A stretch of 64,000 bases of DNA from Streptomyces phaeolivaceus. GTDB lineage: Bacteria > Actinomycetota > Actinomycetes > Streptomycetales > Streptomycetaceae. Below, piece by piece: positions 53,361 through 62,481 of this stretch; the first letter of the stretch is position 1, and every line of letters begins with the position of its first letter. A program made the position numbers and the translations under genes. Under the pieces are notes generated by a model, which worked only from the letters and a program-made list of their open reading frames with translations, searched no databases and was not told the origin of the DNA. The DNA is taken from assembly GCF_009184865.1 (NCBI RefSeq), contig NZ_CP045096.1, forward strand, positions 8,494,001-8,558,000, in the 5' to 3' direction.

Positions 53361-54646
53361 CAGTTGGTCCTCCAGACCGCGAGCCGCCAGCGTGACAGCC
53401 AGCCCCACAGCGCACCCGCCAGGAATCCGACGAGCACCAGCACACCGAGCAGCCACCAGCCGCGGCCGAGGCCGAAGGAGGCCACGTCGGCGGACCGGTC
53501 GGGGCCCTCCACGACGTCCACGGTGATCTCCAGCGGCAGACCGGGCGTGGTCTTCACCCCGCTCGCCGGTGAGTAGGAGTGGGTCACCTGCAGACACACG
53601 GTCTCGGCGGCGTCCTCGTCCGAGGAACCCCCGGAGTCGTCCTCGTCCTCGACCTCCGCCTTCGGGTAGCGCAAGCCGGTCGAGATGACGTCCGTACGGC
53701 CGTTGCCGGCCGCCTCGCCGCGTACGATCTCGCGGTTCTTCGTGGTCACCGCGCGCAGCAGCACCCCGTAGTCCGGGTTGATGTCACGGTCGGCGGCGAC
53801 GCTCACCGAGGCCCGCAGCTCCTGACCCGGCTTCACCTCCACGCGGTACCAGCGCTGTTGACCGAACTCCTCGCGGTCGGTGTACAGACCGGACTCGATC
53901 GTGCGCGCCTCGGCGCAGGTCTCCGCGCCCTCGACGGCCTTCGGCACGACCACCGGATCGGCGGCCCGGTCGACCAACTGGTTGACACGGTCGGTGAGTT
54001 CGTCACGGTGCTCGATCGACGTGTACGAACCGCCGGTCGCCTCGGCGATACAGCTCAGCTGGAGCCGCATCTTGGCGTTCGGGACCAGACCGAGCGTGTC
54101 GATGGTCAGACCGATGCCCTTCGCCGCGATCTCCCGGGCCACCTCGCACGGGTCCAGCGGGGCGCAGGTGTCCTCGCCGTCGCTGATCAGCACGATCCGC
54201 TTGGTGCCCTCGCCGCCCTCCAGATCGTCGGCCGCCTTCAGCAGCGCCGGGCCGATCGGGGTCCAGCCGGTCGGCGCCAGCGTCGCCACCGCCGCCTTCG
54301 CCTCGGTGCGGTCCAGCGGCCCCACCGGGTAGAGCTGCGCGGTGTCCTTGCAGCCCGTCTTCCGGTCGTCCCCCGGGTAGTTCGCGCCGAGCGTACGGAT
54401 GCCGAGCTGGACCTCCTCGGGCGTGGCGTCCAACACCTCGTTGAACGCCTGCTTCGCCGCGGCCATCCGGGACTGCCCGTCGATGTCCTTGGCCCGCATC
54501 GAACCGCTCACGTCCAGCAGGAGGTTGACCTTGGGCGCGAGGGCCGTGGTCTCGTCGGCGACGGCCGTGGTCGGGACCGCGATCCCGGCCGTCAGGACGG
54601 CGAGCAGGACGAACACCCCTGCTGCCAGCCGTTGTCTTGTGATCAT
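53360..54646 (-). CDS. secreted/membrane-anchored VWA-domain protein
   Basis: This 428-residue protein has a signal peptide, then a von Willebrand A domain with the MIDAS DVSGSM (residues 45-50), TGWTPIGPALLKAADD (Thr of MIDAS) and VLISDGEDTCAP. A beta-rich domain follows, then an acidic Asp/Glu/Ser patch and a C-terminal membrane helix (GRGWWLLGVLVLVGFLAGAL) with a basic end. It is an extracellular metal-dependent adhesion or assembly module. The stop shares one base with the start of the next gene, which encodes a protein of similar topology; the two may form a surface complex. Confidence 0.92.
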   Translation of the reverse strand: MITRQRLAAGVFVLLAVLTAGIAVPTTAVADETTALAPKVNLLLDVSGSMRAKDIDGQSRMAAAKQAFNEVLDATPEEVQLGIRTLGANYPGDDRKTGCKDTAQLYPVGPLDRTEAKAAVATLAPTGWTPIGPALLKAADDLEGGEGTKRIVLISDGEDTCAPLDPCEVAREIAAKGIGLTIDTLGLVPNAKMRLQLSCIAEATGGSYTSIEHRDELTDRVNQLVDRAADPVVVPKAVEGAETCAEARTIESGLYTDREEFGQQRWYRVEVKPGQELRASVSVAADRDINPDYGVLLRAVTTKNREIVRGEAAGNGRTDVISTGLRYPKAEVEDEDDSGGSSDEDAAETVCLQVTHSYSPASGVKTTPGLPLEITVDVVEGPDRSADVASFGLGRGWWLLGVLVLVGFLAGALWGWLSRWRLAVWRTN

Positions 54647-54708
54647 CGGCGGATCCTATTGATCCGGAGGGCCACCCTTCAAAACGAGACCACCTGTTGA
54701 CGATCCGT

Positions 54709-56214
54709 TCACCGCAGCGGCGTCGGTACCTCCGCCCAGATGTCGCCGGGCCGCTCCGGCGAAAGGCGCATCAGCGTCAACGCCTTCGTCGGTACGGGCC
54801 CCTCCAGCAGCGTGCCCAGATCGGCGGTGCGCGGCAGATCCCGTACGGCGGTGGCGAGCGCCTCGCGCAGCACGGGCGTCGAACCGGCCGTCGCGCCGAG
54901 CGTGCCCGTGATCAGGGCCCCGAACAGCTTGCGGCGCAGGGTCGTCTCGTCGTCCGTGATGATGCGGCCGGACATGGCCGGGGCCGGAACGCCGTGCCGG
55001 GCGAGCCGGGCGGGGCTGACCCGGATGTCCGCGAGGTCGCGGTAGACGAGACGGCGGGGGGCACCCGACGGGGACAGCACCACCAGGAGGTTCTGGCCGT
55101 GCGCCTCCAGGGCCACGCCCAGGTCGAGCAGCCGGAGGGAGACCGTGAGCGCGAGTCGGGTGAAGTCCGCCAGCCAGGACGGCGACCGGGGCAGCTCGGT
55201 CGTCGCCAGCGCCGCCACCGGCAGGACCCGTTCACCGGTCGCCGTGTCCGCGTACGTCTCCGGCGACTCCCGCAGCACCGCCGCCAGATCGGGCGAACCG
55301 GCGGTGACCGCGCCGAGCGTCCGGGTCACGTGCAGCAGCCCGTCGGTGCGGGCGGCGACCTCCGCCATGAAGTCCGAGACGATCCCCGAGGTCTCGATCG
55401 AGTAGACCGAGATGTCCCGCACGGAGGAGGTCAGCCGGGCGCTCAGCGCGGTCTTGACGTGCGGCCCGCCGTCCGCGAGGGCGAGCGTGCGCAGCGACAT
55501 CAGCGGATGCGCCTCGATCACCTCCCCCAGAGGGCACTTGAGGACATGGGCCGCCTGCCACGGATGCACCGGGACCAGCACCCGCCCCCCGTCCCGGAAC
55601 CGCTCCGGCCACTCCCCGACGACCAGCGCCTCCTCCACCGGCGCCAGCCCCAGCCGCACCACCTGCCGGTGCTCCGGCCCGTAGGCGAGCTGGTCGCACG
55701 CCGAGAACCCGGGCCGGGAACGGCAGTTGGGGTGGAACGGATGCCCGTCGACGATCGCCTGCTCCCACTCCCAACTGGTCGCCGGGGCCACGGCGGTCGC
55801 CGGCCGACCGGCCCGCGACAGCGCCAACGAGGCCACGCTGTGGTCGAGTTCGGCGGCGAAGGCGGCACCGTGCGGCACGGTCAGGGCGGTCATGAGCCGC
55901 CCCGGACGGTCGTACGCCCGCCCGTCGCACCAGACCTCCCCGACCCGCGCGGCGGTGCCGTACGGGTCCACGGCCGGGCCGTGCAGCCTGCGGCCGTCGG
56001 CGAGGTGCAGCGTGACCCCGTCGCCGCCCGCGTCCCGGCGCGTCACCCAGGGCAGCGGCTCATGCACCAGGCCCCGCCACAGCCGGGACAGCACGGCCGC
56101 CCGAGCGCCGGGCAGCGCGGTCGTGTACGGCTGCGTCAGATCGGGTCGTACGGCGCCCAGCTCGGCGCCGAGCGCCGCCTCGGCGTCGGCGTCGGACAAC
56201 GGGTGACGGTCCAC
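54709..56214 (-). CDS. IucA/IucC-family NIS siderophore synthetase A
   Basis: The GTG at 56214 has GAGGAG nine bases upstream, giving 501 residues. It has the family's nucleotide-binding regions: VDGHPFHPNCRSRPGFSACD, VPVHPWQAAHVLKC, PHVKTALSARLTSSVRDISV (with Lys and Arg), EAHGQNLLVVL and YRDLADIRVSP. NIS synthetases join a carboxylate, often citrate, to an amine or alcohol with ATP. It is divergent from a second synthetase gene with about 200 bp between. No decarboxylase, monooxygenase, acyltransferase or iron transporter is nearby, so the product is not deducible. Confidence 0.92.
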   Translation of the reverse strand: MDRHPLSDADAEAALGAELGAVRPDLTQPYTTALPGARAAVLSRLWRGLVHEPLPWVTRRDAGGDGVTLHLADGRRLHGPAVDPYGTAARVGEVWCDGRAYDRPGRLMTALTVPHGAAFAAELDHSVASLALSRAGRPATAVAPATSWEWEQAIVDGHPFHPNCRSRPGFSACDQLAYGPEHRQVVRLGLAPVEEALVVGEWPERFRDGGRVLVPVHPWQAAHVLKCPLGEVIEAHPLMSLRTLALADGGPHVKTALSARLTSSVRDISVYSIETSGIVSDFMAEVAARTDGLLHVTRTLGAVTAGSPDLAAVLRESPETYADTATGERVLPVAALATTELPRSPSWLADFTRLALTVSLRLLDLGVALEAHGQNLLVVLSPSGAPRRLVYRDLADIRVSPARLARHGVPAPAMSGRIITDDETTLRRKLFGALITGTLGATAGSTPVLREALATAVRDLPRTADLGTLLEGPVPTKALTLMRLSPERPGDIWAEVPTPLR

Positions 56215-56356
56215 GGACGGGCTCCTCGGGTGCGGGGACGGTGTCGGGCGGGTACGGAACCCGCATCGGAACCTGCGACTGCTATCGACGTCGGCGTACG
56301 ACCACTGCCCGCCCACCTCCACCGCGACGCATACCGGACGGACATACTGATCACGA

Positions 56357-56412
56357 ACGCACCGTAGGGAGCGCACCGTAGGGAACGACCTAGGGATCGA
56401 CCGTAGGAAACG
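56357..56412. repeat. degenerate CACCGTAGGGA repeats before the second NIS gene
   Basis: Four units (GCACCGTAGGGA twice, GACCTAGGGA, GACCGTAGGAA) lie just before the ATG at 56414. They give several GTAGG motifs near the ribosome binding site. I see no DmdR/IdeR-type iron box in the divergent region 56215-56413, as judged by eye. Confidence 0.6.
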
Positions 56413-56413
56413 A

Positions 56414-58003
56414 ATGGACCCCGTGGACCGAGTGGACCCAGTGGACGCCACCCCGCCCCGCGACGACATCGGCGCCGCCGCCGACGCCCGCGCCGCCGCG
56501 CCGCTGCTGAACTGTCTCCTGCGGGAGGTGGCGGAACCGGTCGGGCCGGACGCGCCCGGAGCGCACCGGCTCAGGGCGAGCGGCCGGCTGCTGCGCGTAC
56601 GCGGCACCCGCCGCCCCACCCACCCCGAGGTGCGCACGGCGGACGCCTGGCAGCCCCTCACCCACACCGAACTCGTCAAGCTCACCACCGAGGAACTCCG
56701 CGCCCTCACCGGCCTGTCCAACCCCGAACTGCCCGCCGAGATGCTCGACAGCCGCGAGGCCGTGGCCGCCGTCCTCACCGCGCGCGACCGGACCCCGGCG
56801 CCCGGGGACCCGTACCGGCGTTCCGAACAGTCCCTGATCACCGGGCACCCCTTCCACCCCGCCCCCAAGGCCCGGGGCGGCGGCCCGGCCGCCGGCTGGC
56901 TGCCGTACGCGCCCGAGGTGTACGCCCACTTCCCGCTGACCCTCCTCGGGGTCCGTGCGGACACGGTGGTCGAGGAGGGCGACACCACCGCCCTGGACGC
57001 GCTGGCCCCGGCCCCGCCCGGCTACCGGCTGCTGCCCGCCCACCCCTGGCAACTCGACCTGCTCGGCGACACGTTGACGGAGGCCTTCGCCGACGGCCGC
57101 CTCGTACGGCTGGGCCGCACCGACGGTGACGTCTGGCCGACGGCGGCGATCCGCACGGTGTACCTGCCCGGCAGCGCGCCCGGGGCGGAGTCCGGAACGG
57201 AGTCCGGGGGCGCGCCGGCCGTATCCGACCTCTTCCTCAAGTTCAGCCTGGACGTGCGGATCACCAACGACATCCGCCGCCTGTGGCGCCACGACCTGCT
57301 CAAGCTGCGTCGTACGGACCGGGCGGTCACCGAGGCCTTCGCCGCACTGCCGGGCGCCTGGCTGAGCGACCGGGGCTACCGCACCGCCGACTTCGCCTTC
57401 GAGGAACTGGCGGTACTGGTCCGCGACGGTCTGTTCGGCCATGTGCCCCCCGGCACCACCCCTTTCCTCGCCGCCGCGCTCACCGAGGGCACCGAGGCGT
57501 TCCCGGGCAACCCGCTGGCCGACGCCACCGATCCCGAGGCCTGGTGGGAGGGGTATCTGAGGGCGGTCGTCCCCCCGGCCCTCGCCGCCTTCCACGGCCA
57601 CGGCGTCGTCCTGGAGGCGCATCTCCAGAACACCGTCATCGCCTGCGACCCCTCCGGCACACCCGTACGGGCCGTGTACCGCGACGCCGAGGGCGTGAAG
57701 CTCCTCCCGGACATGACCCGCGAGGCGGGCTGGGAACGGCTGGTGTACTGCCTCTTCGTCAACAACCTCCTGGAGATCGCGGCGGCCCTGGCCGAACACC
57801 ACCCGGGCCTCGACCCCTGGCCCGCCGTACGACACGAACTGGCCCGCCACCCGGACGTGCCCGAGGCCGTCGACCTGCCCGACTCGCCGACCCTCCCCGG
57901 CAAGACGAACCTGCTGCTCCGCTGGACGGGCGCGGACGGAGCCGACGCCCGCTATCTGCCCCTGCCCAACCCGATCCGGCGAGGGCGGGGCAGGACGGAG
58001 TAG
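56414..58003 (+). CDS. IucA/IucC-family NIS siderophore synthetase B
   Basis: This 529-residue protein has GHPFHPAPKARGG (ATP-binding), LPAHPWQLDLLGD, FLKFSLDVRITNDIRRLWR (as against LTSSVRDIS in the partner), VVLEAHLQNTVIACD and YRDAEGVKLLP, so it belongs to the same family but to another type. The start ATG 56414 lies in a stretch of GTGGACC repeats and could also be one of the following GTGs. A typical NIS pathway uses one or more such synthetases in series. A disputed detail is the substrate, since no amine-making gene is near. Confidence 0.92.
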   Translation: MDPVDRVDPVDATPPRDDIGAAADARAAAPLLNCLLREVAEPVGPDAPGAHRLRASGRLLRVRGTRRPTHPEVRTADAWQPLTHTELVKLTTEELRALTGLSNPELPAEMLDSREAVAAVLTARDRTPAPGDPYRRSEQSLITGHPFHPAPKARGGGPAAGWLPYAPEVYAHFPLTLLGVRADTVVEEGDTTALDALAPAPPGYRLLPAHPWQLDLLGDTLTEAFADGRLVRLGRTDGDVWPTAAIRTVYLPGSAPGAESGTESGGAPAVSDLFLKFSLDVRITNDIRRLWRHDLLKLRRTDRAVTEAFAALPGAWLSDRGYRTADFAFEELAVLVRDGLFGHVPPGTTPFLAAALTEGTEAFPGNPLADATDPEAWWEGYLRAVVPPALAAFHGHGVVLEAHLQNTVIACDPSGTPVRAVYRDAEGVKLLPDMTREAGWERLVYCLFVNNLLEIAAALAEHHPGLDPWPAVRHELARHPDVPEAVDLPDSPTLPGKTNLLLRWTGADGADARYLPLPNPIRRGRGRTE

Positions 58004-58029
58004 CGCCGCGGGGTGCGGCCCGGTGGCCG

Positions 58030-60909
58030 CTACCGCCTGCCCGGGAGTGTCCGCAGGTGGGTGACGAGGTTCTGATAGGCGTCGGGACTCTGGGAGTTCG
58101 CGGTGACCTTCCGCTCTTCCTCCTCCAACTCGCCACGGAACGGGGTCTGCATCAGGAAGTCGCGCAGATGCTGCCCGCCGATCCAGCGGCCGAGGTCCTT
58201 GGTGGCGGAGGCCTTGTCGCTGTAGGCACCCATCTTGTCGTCCTTCTGCATGTTCTGAAGGGCCGCCGCCGCTGCCTTGAACTCGGGCTGCCCGGGAGCG
58301 GGGGTCCCGGGGGCGTCGTAGTCGCGGCTGACGGCGGCGATGCTGTCGGCGTCCCGCCGGCGGACCCCGGCGCCGCTGTACAGCGAGTTCCGGAAGGCCT
58401 TGCTCTGATCCATGCCGATGCTCTCGTACATGATCGTCTTGCCCGCCGACAGTGCCTCGGAGGTGCTCTGGTTGCCGGTCGTCATCACGATCGGCTCGCT
58501 CGCCCTGATCAGCGTCAGCATGTCCTCGTGCGGTACCCGGTCGGCGGTGATCCAGTGCATCGTCTTGCCGCCCCCGCCGGTCTCCTGGACCGAGGTCTCC
58601 GTGGTGTTCGCCTTGGTGTTGACCGTCACCAAGCGGACCTTGGCCACCCCGAGTGCCGCGAGGTCGTTCTTCATGGCGGGGGTCAGTTCCGTCGGCTTCT
58701 GCTTGGCCGTGGACTGGACGACGTGCACATCACCGCTCCCGCCGCTCTCGATCTCGGCCACGGTGAGCGCGAATCGCACCGAACTCCTGTAGGAGTAGGC
58801 GAAATACAGCCGGGAGGAAGCGGCGGCGGCGAAGTCTCTCGCGGTCTCCTCCTGCTCCTCCGGGAAGAGCGCGGTCAGCATCTGCTTGGACCTGAGCGCG
58901 TGGACGTGCTCCAGCCGGGCCGCCCGCTTGGCCGCCTCGTCCGGGAGGGCGTCCTGCTCCTGCTTGTAGTCGCGCAGACCGGCGTCGAAGGTGATGCCGA
59001 CCTCGTCCGCACCGAGCCCGGTGGTGCGACCGATGCCCGGGGCACCCGACGTGAGGTCCTCCCTCTTGGAGTACTCGGTCATCGAGGAGACCTTGCTTCC
59101 CCACTGACCGACGCTCCGCTGGAAGTTCCTGGTGGCGCTCAGCTGCGGCGCCACGACCACATGGGTGGGCGCCCCGGCGGGGTCGAGTCGCGGGGCGTCA
59201 GGGACGGCTTTGCTGCCGCCGAGCCTCGCGAACGGGTGGGCGGAGTCCTTGAAGACCCCGGGCTGCCTGTCGTGCGCCGCCATGGCGGTCAGCAGAACGA
59301 TGTCGTCCTTGTTGGCCTCGGTCCGTGGGAAGCTTTCGCGCAGCGCGTCGGCGGTCTTGACACCCAGCATCAGATCGCCCCTGCCCTGGGCCTCATGGGT
59401 GAAGACGGCGATGGGGGCCCGGCCGGTCCACTGCAGGCAGCTGTAGAGCTGGTCGATGAAGAGCGGCAGGAGGTGTCCGCCGTTGCCGCTCTTCACGGAT
59501 GCGGCCATCTCCTCGAACACCGCTCTGTTCAGTCGGCTCGCGGCGTTCCGGCGCAGGTGGTCGCCGGGAGTGGACCGTTCCTCCCGCAGTCCGTTCCGGG
59601 CCTCCGCGGAGTTCGCCGCGAACGCCTCCACCGAGATCTCCTTGTCCGCCGCCTCGCCCGCCTCGACCGGTACCGGAGGTGCTCCCGCCTCGACCGGCGC
59701 CGGAGGCGCGGTGGTGTGGGCGCCCGGGGCCTGCCAGGGAGCCGTGGAGGTCGACCGCCGGGGTGCCGCGGAGGTCGACGGGCGGCTGGTCGCCGAGGTC
59801 GACGGGCGGCTGCCCGCCGAGGTCGACGGGCGGTTGGTCGCGGTGAGTCCGGCCGGTTTGGGCCTCGGGACCGGCCGCGAGGGGACGACCGGGGCGGTGA
59901 CGACCGGGGCGGTGACGGCAGGAGTAGTGACGGGAGGAGTCGTGACGGCAGGGACGACAGCCGGGGTGGCGGGCGTCGGAACGGCTCCCGAGGCGGAGGT
60001 CGAGGCCGAGGTCGAGGCCGAGGTCGGCTGCGAAGCCGACGTCGTCCCGGACGCCTGCTGCGGCGGCTGGGCGCACGCCACCGTCGCGAGGGCGTCGAAG
60101 GTGGTGTAGTCCTCCGGGCCTCTGCGCGCCGTGTCGACCTTGGTCCACCGGGGGTTCGACCCCGGGAACAGCTCCTTGAGCCTCGCGACCGCCCCGGGGG
60201 TGTCGTAGCCGTTCAGGTCGCCCGAGAAGGCCCGCTGCACGGGGAGTTCCGAACCGGAGGCCCCGCCGCCCGGCGCGGGCGGCGCGTCGGTGCCCGCAGG
60301 AGCGCTCTGCGGGGCGGGGCCGCTCATCACCCGGCGGGCGTTGTCCTCCGCCTCCCGCTCGAACCGGTCGGAGGGGTCCGACACCCGCAGTCCCGCACCG
60401 TTGTCGGTACCGGCGACCGGGCCGCTGCGCTGCTGGACGACATGGGTCAACTCGTGCGCCAGGGTGTGCTTGTCGGCGCCGCCGGGGCCGACGACCACAT
60501 GGCTGCCCGAGGTGTAGGCGCGGGCGCCGATCTCGGTGGCGGACCGCTGGGCCACGCCGTCGGTGTGCAGACGCACATCGGAGAAGTCCGCGCCGAGCCG
60601 CTGCTCCATGTCCGCCCGTACGTCGGCGGCCAGCGGCCGGCCGGCGCTCTTCAGGACATCCGCGACGGCGGAGCGCTGCACGGGCGCCGACTCCGGGTGG
60701 CCGCACCCCGCCCCGTGCTCGTGGCGTTCCTGGGCCAGCGCACGCTGCACCGCGGCATTGCCCGCGGTGCTCTGGAGGGCGGCCATCGCCTCGGCCGTCC
60801 ACCCGGCGGAGAACGCCCCCGTGACGGCGGGGCCGACCGGACCTCCGGCGACCACCGGCCGGCGCCGCCCGGCAGCGGCCTCGCCCGGACGCTCCTCTTG
60901 CGCACGCAT
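58030..60909 (-). CDS. DUF4157 protein with glycosyltransferase-like C-terminus (candidate eCIS effector)
   Basis: The ATG at 60909 has GAGGAG five bases upstream and gives 959 residues. Residues about 75-185 form a DUF4157 domain: FSDVRLHTDGVAQRSATEIG and the HELTHVVQQ metallopeptidase-like motif (152-160). This domain is a marker of proteins linked to extracellular contractile injection systems. A long Pro/Thr/Ser/Ala linker includes three 24-bp repeats (RPSTSA units). From about 425 to the end there is a globular domain with GRGDLMLGVKTADALRESFP and TTGNQSTSEALSAGKTIMYE, which resemble the acceptor and donor loops of GT-B glycosyltransferases. No injection-system genes are in the window. 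The C-terminal function is inference. Confidence 0.82.
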   Translation of the reverse strand: MRAQEERPGEAAAGRRRPVVAGGPVGPAVTGAFSAGWTAEAMAALQSTAGNAAVQRALAQERHEHGAGCGHPESAPVQRSAVADVLKSAGRPLAADVRADMEQRLGADFSDVRLHTDGVAQRSATEIGARAYTSGSHVVVGPGGADKHTLAHELTHVVQQRSGPVAGTDNGAGLRVSDPSDRFEREAEDNARRVMSGPAPQSAPAGTDAPPAPGGGASGSELPVQRAFSGDLNGYDTPGAVARLKELFPGSNPRWTKVDTARRGPEDYTTFDALATVACAQPPQQASGTTSASQPTSASTSASTSASGAVPTPATPAVVPAVTTPPVTTPAVTAPVVTAPVVPSRPVPRPKPAGLTATNRPSTSAGSRPSTSATSRPSTSAAPRRSTSTAPWQAPGAHTTAPPAPVEAGAPPVPVEAGEAADKEISVEAFAANSAEARNGLREERSTPGDHLRRNAASRLNRAVFEEMAASVKSGNGGHLLPLFIDQLYSCLQWTGRAPIAVFTHEAQGRGDLMLGVKTADALRESFPRTEANKDDIVLLTAMAAHDRQPGVFKDSAHPFARLGGSKAVPDAPRLDPAGAPTHVVVAPQLSATRNFQRSVGQWGSKVSSMTEYSKREDLTSGAPGIGRTTGLGADEVGITFDAGLRDYKQEQDALPDEAAKRAARLEHVHALRSKQMLTALFPEEQEETARDFAAAASSRLYFAYSYRSSVRFALTVAEIESGGSGDVHVVQSTAKQKPTELTPAMKNDLAALGVAKVRLVTVNTKANTTETSVQETGGGGKTMHWITADRVPHEDMLTLIRASEPIVMTTGNQSTSEALSAGKTIMYESIGMDQSKAFRNSLYSGAGVRRRDADSIAAVSRDYDAPGTPAPGQPEFKAAAAALQNMQKDDKMGAYSDKASATKDLGRWIGGQHLRDFLMQTPFRGELEEEERKVTANSQSPDAYQNLVTHLRTLPGRR

Positions 60910-61056
60910 CGTCACTCCTCGGGCTCGGGCATAAGATTCCCAGGCTCTCAAGGGGACGGGCGGCGGCACAACGGCCGGAAGGGCAGCCACGGAGGCAGCC
61001 CGGCCACCCGGCCACTATCCACATGTGCCGAAGGCGCGCCGGGACTATGCTCCGTA

Positions 61057-61229
61057 GGGCCTGTCGTCGAATTCCCGTCTGCCTCGCGACGCCCGGCACG
61101 CACTCTCGCCGCACCGGGCGAAAGCCCGAGTACGTCCAGTACGCGGACTTTCGCCCGGCACGCCGAGAGCACGCACCGGACGCCGCGAGGCCGCCCTTCG
61201 GGCGACGACGGGAATTCGACGACAGGCCC
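61057..61229. mobile_element. MITE-like palindromic element
   Basis: The 173-bp element has 23-bp perfect terminal inverted repeats beginning GGGCCTGTCGTCGAATTCCC. The arms continue to pair imperfectly inward (GCACTCTCG/CGAGAGCAC, CGGGCGAAAG/CTTTCGCCCG), so the whole can fold into one long hairpin. It encodes nothing. No obvious target duplication is seen. It lies between the DUF4157 gene and the HipA-like gene, which diverge. Confidence 0.85.
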
Positions 61230-61285
61230 CGGGGTGCCGACGAGGCGGCCGACGAGGCGAGTGGGCTGGTGGGAATGCTGAGGAC

Positions 61286-62191
61286 ATGCTGAGGGAAGTC
61301 ACCGCGACCCGCTATGTCGAACCCCTCCGGGCGGGCGGCTCCGTACCGGGCATCGTCGAGGCCGACGACCTCGGGACGTACGTCGTGAAGTTCACGGGCT
61401 CGGCGCAGGGGCGCAAGGCGCTGGTCGCAGAGGTGATCGTCGGCGAGCTGGCGCGGGCGCTCGGTCTGCGGTTCCCCGAGCTGGTCCTCGCGCACTTCGA
61501 CCCGGCGATCGCCGAGAGCGAGCCCCACCAGGAGGTGCGGGAACTGCACGGCGCCAGCGCCGGTCTCAACCTCGGCATGGACTATCTACCGGGCGCGAAG
61601 GACTTCACCCCGGAGGTCGCGAAGGAGTTCCGGGTGGACTCCCTCGAAGCCGGCCGGATCATCTGGCTCGACGCCCTCACCGTCAACGTCGACCGCACCG
61701 TGCACAGTTCGAACCTCATGATCTGGCCCACGCTCGGCATCGCGCCCCCGCGGCTCTGGCTGATCGACCACGGCGCGGCCCTCGTCTTCCACCACCGCTG
61801 GGACACCTCGGACCCGGCCAAGGCGTACGACTTCCGCCACCACGCCCTCGGCCACTACGCCCCCGACGTCCGCGCGGCCGACGCCGAACTCGCGCCGAGG
61901 GTGACGGAGGAACTGCTGCGGCGGATCGTCGCCGAGGTCCCCGACGCCTGGCTCACGGACTCCGGGACACCGGACCGGGCGCGTGCGGCGTACGTGGAAT
62001 ACCTCCACGCGCGCGTACGGGCCACCGCCGCCTGGCTCCCCACCGACTTCCCCACCCGGGAGGAACTCGCCGCCGAGGAGGCTCTCCGGGCGGCGAGGAC
62101 ACAGCAGGGCAGGCCGAACTGGCTGAAGCGGGTCCCCGATCTGCACGGCAAGCCGGCCGCGGAACAGGATTGGTCGGTACACCTCGGATGA
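61286..62191 (+). CDS. HipA-like kinase-fold protein
   Basis: This 301-residue protein looks like a short HipA-type kinase: LGTYVVKFTGSAQGRKALVA (nucleotide-binding Lys), LTVNVDRTVHSSNLMIWP (catalytic loop D ... N) and RLWLIDHGAALVFHH (metal-binding Asp). The classic HipA N-terminal subdomain and a HipB antitoxin gene are lacking, so it is the solo type (HipA_2-like) rather than a toxin-antitoxin module. The ATG at 61286 has GAGG only a few bases upstream. Its stop overlaps the following SelW-like gene by ATGA. The target of phosphorylation is unknown. Confidence 0.85.
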   Translation: MLREVTATRYVEPLRAGGSVPGIVEADDLGTYVVKFTGSAQGRKALVAEVIVGELARALGLRFPELVLAHFDPAIAESEPHQEVRELHGASAGLNLGMDYLPGAKDFTPEVAKEFRVDSLEAGRIIWLDALTVNVDRTVHSSNLMIWPTLGIAPPRLWLIDHGAALVFHHRWDTSDPAKAYDFRHHALGHYAPDVRAADAELAPRVTEELLRRIVAEVPDAWLTDSGTPDRARAAYVEYLHARVRATAAWLPTDFPTREELAAEEALRAARTQQGRPNWLKRVPDLHGKPAAEQDWSVHLG

Positions 62192-62472
62192 GTCCCGTCG
62201 TACAGATCGAGTACTGCACCCAGTGCCGCTGGCTGCCGCGCGCGGCCTGGCTGGCACAGGAGCTGCTCACCACGTTCGAGACGGAGCTGGGCGAACTCTC
62301 GCTCAAGCCCGGTACCGGCGGTGTCTTCGTCGTCCGGGTCGACGACGAGGTGGTCTGGGACCGCAAGGAGCAGGGCTTCCCCGAGCCCACGGCCGTCAAG
62401 CGGGCCGTACGCGACCGAGTGGCCCCGGGGAAGCCCCTGGGCCACTCGGACAGGAGCGCCGCGGCGGAGTAG
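62188..62472 (+). CDS. SelT/SelW/SelH-family (Rdx) protein with CxxC
   Basis: This 94-residue protein has a thioredoxin-like Rdx fold: VQIEYCTQCRWLPRAAWLAQ with Cys10 and Cys13 in place of the CxxU selenocysteine of eukaryotic relatives, LKPGTGGVFVVRVDDEVVWD and a C-terminal basic helix. It could be a small redox protein. The start overlaps the HipA-like gene stop by 4 nt. A physical or regulatory link between the two is implied by coupling; no mechanism is known to me. Confidence 0.9.
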   Translation: MSPVVQIEYCTQCRWLPRAAWLAQELLTTFETELGELSLKPGTGGVFVVRVDDEVVWDRKEQGFPEPTAVKRAVRDRVAPGKPLGHSDRSAAAE

Positions 62473-62481
62473 GGCGGCGGC

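Noticed and set aside
56215..56413. Iron box (DmdR/IdeR type) in the divergent NIS promoter
   Set aside because: No match to TTAGGTTAGGCTCACCTAA-like sequence could be seen by eye on either strand.
57283..61281. 1332-codon plus-strand open frame
   Set aside because: It is the shadow of the NIS synthetase end and the antisense of the DUF4157 gene; no motifs and a biased composition.
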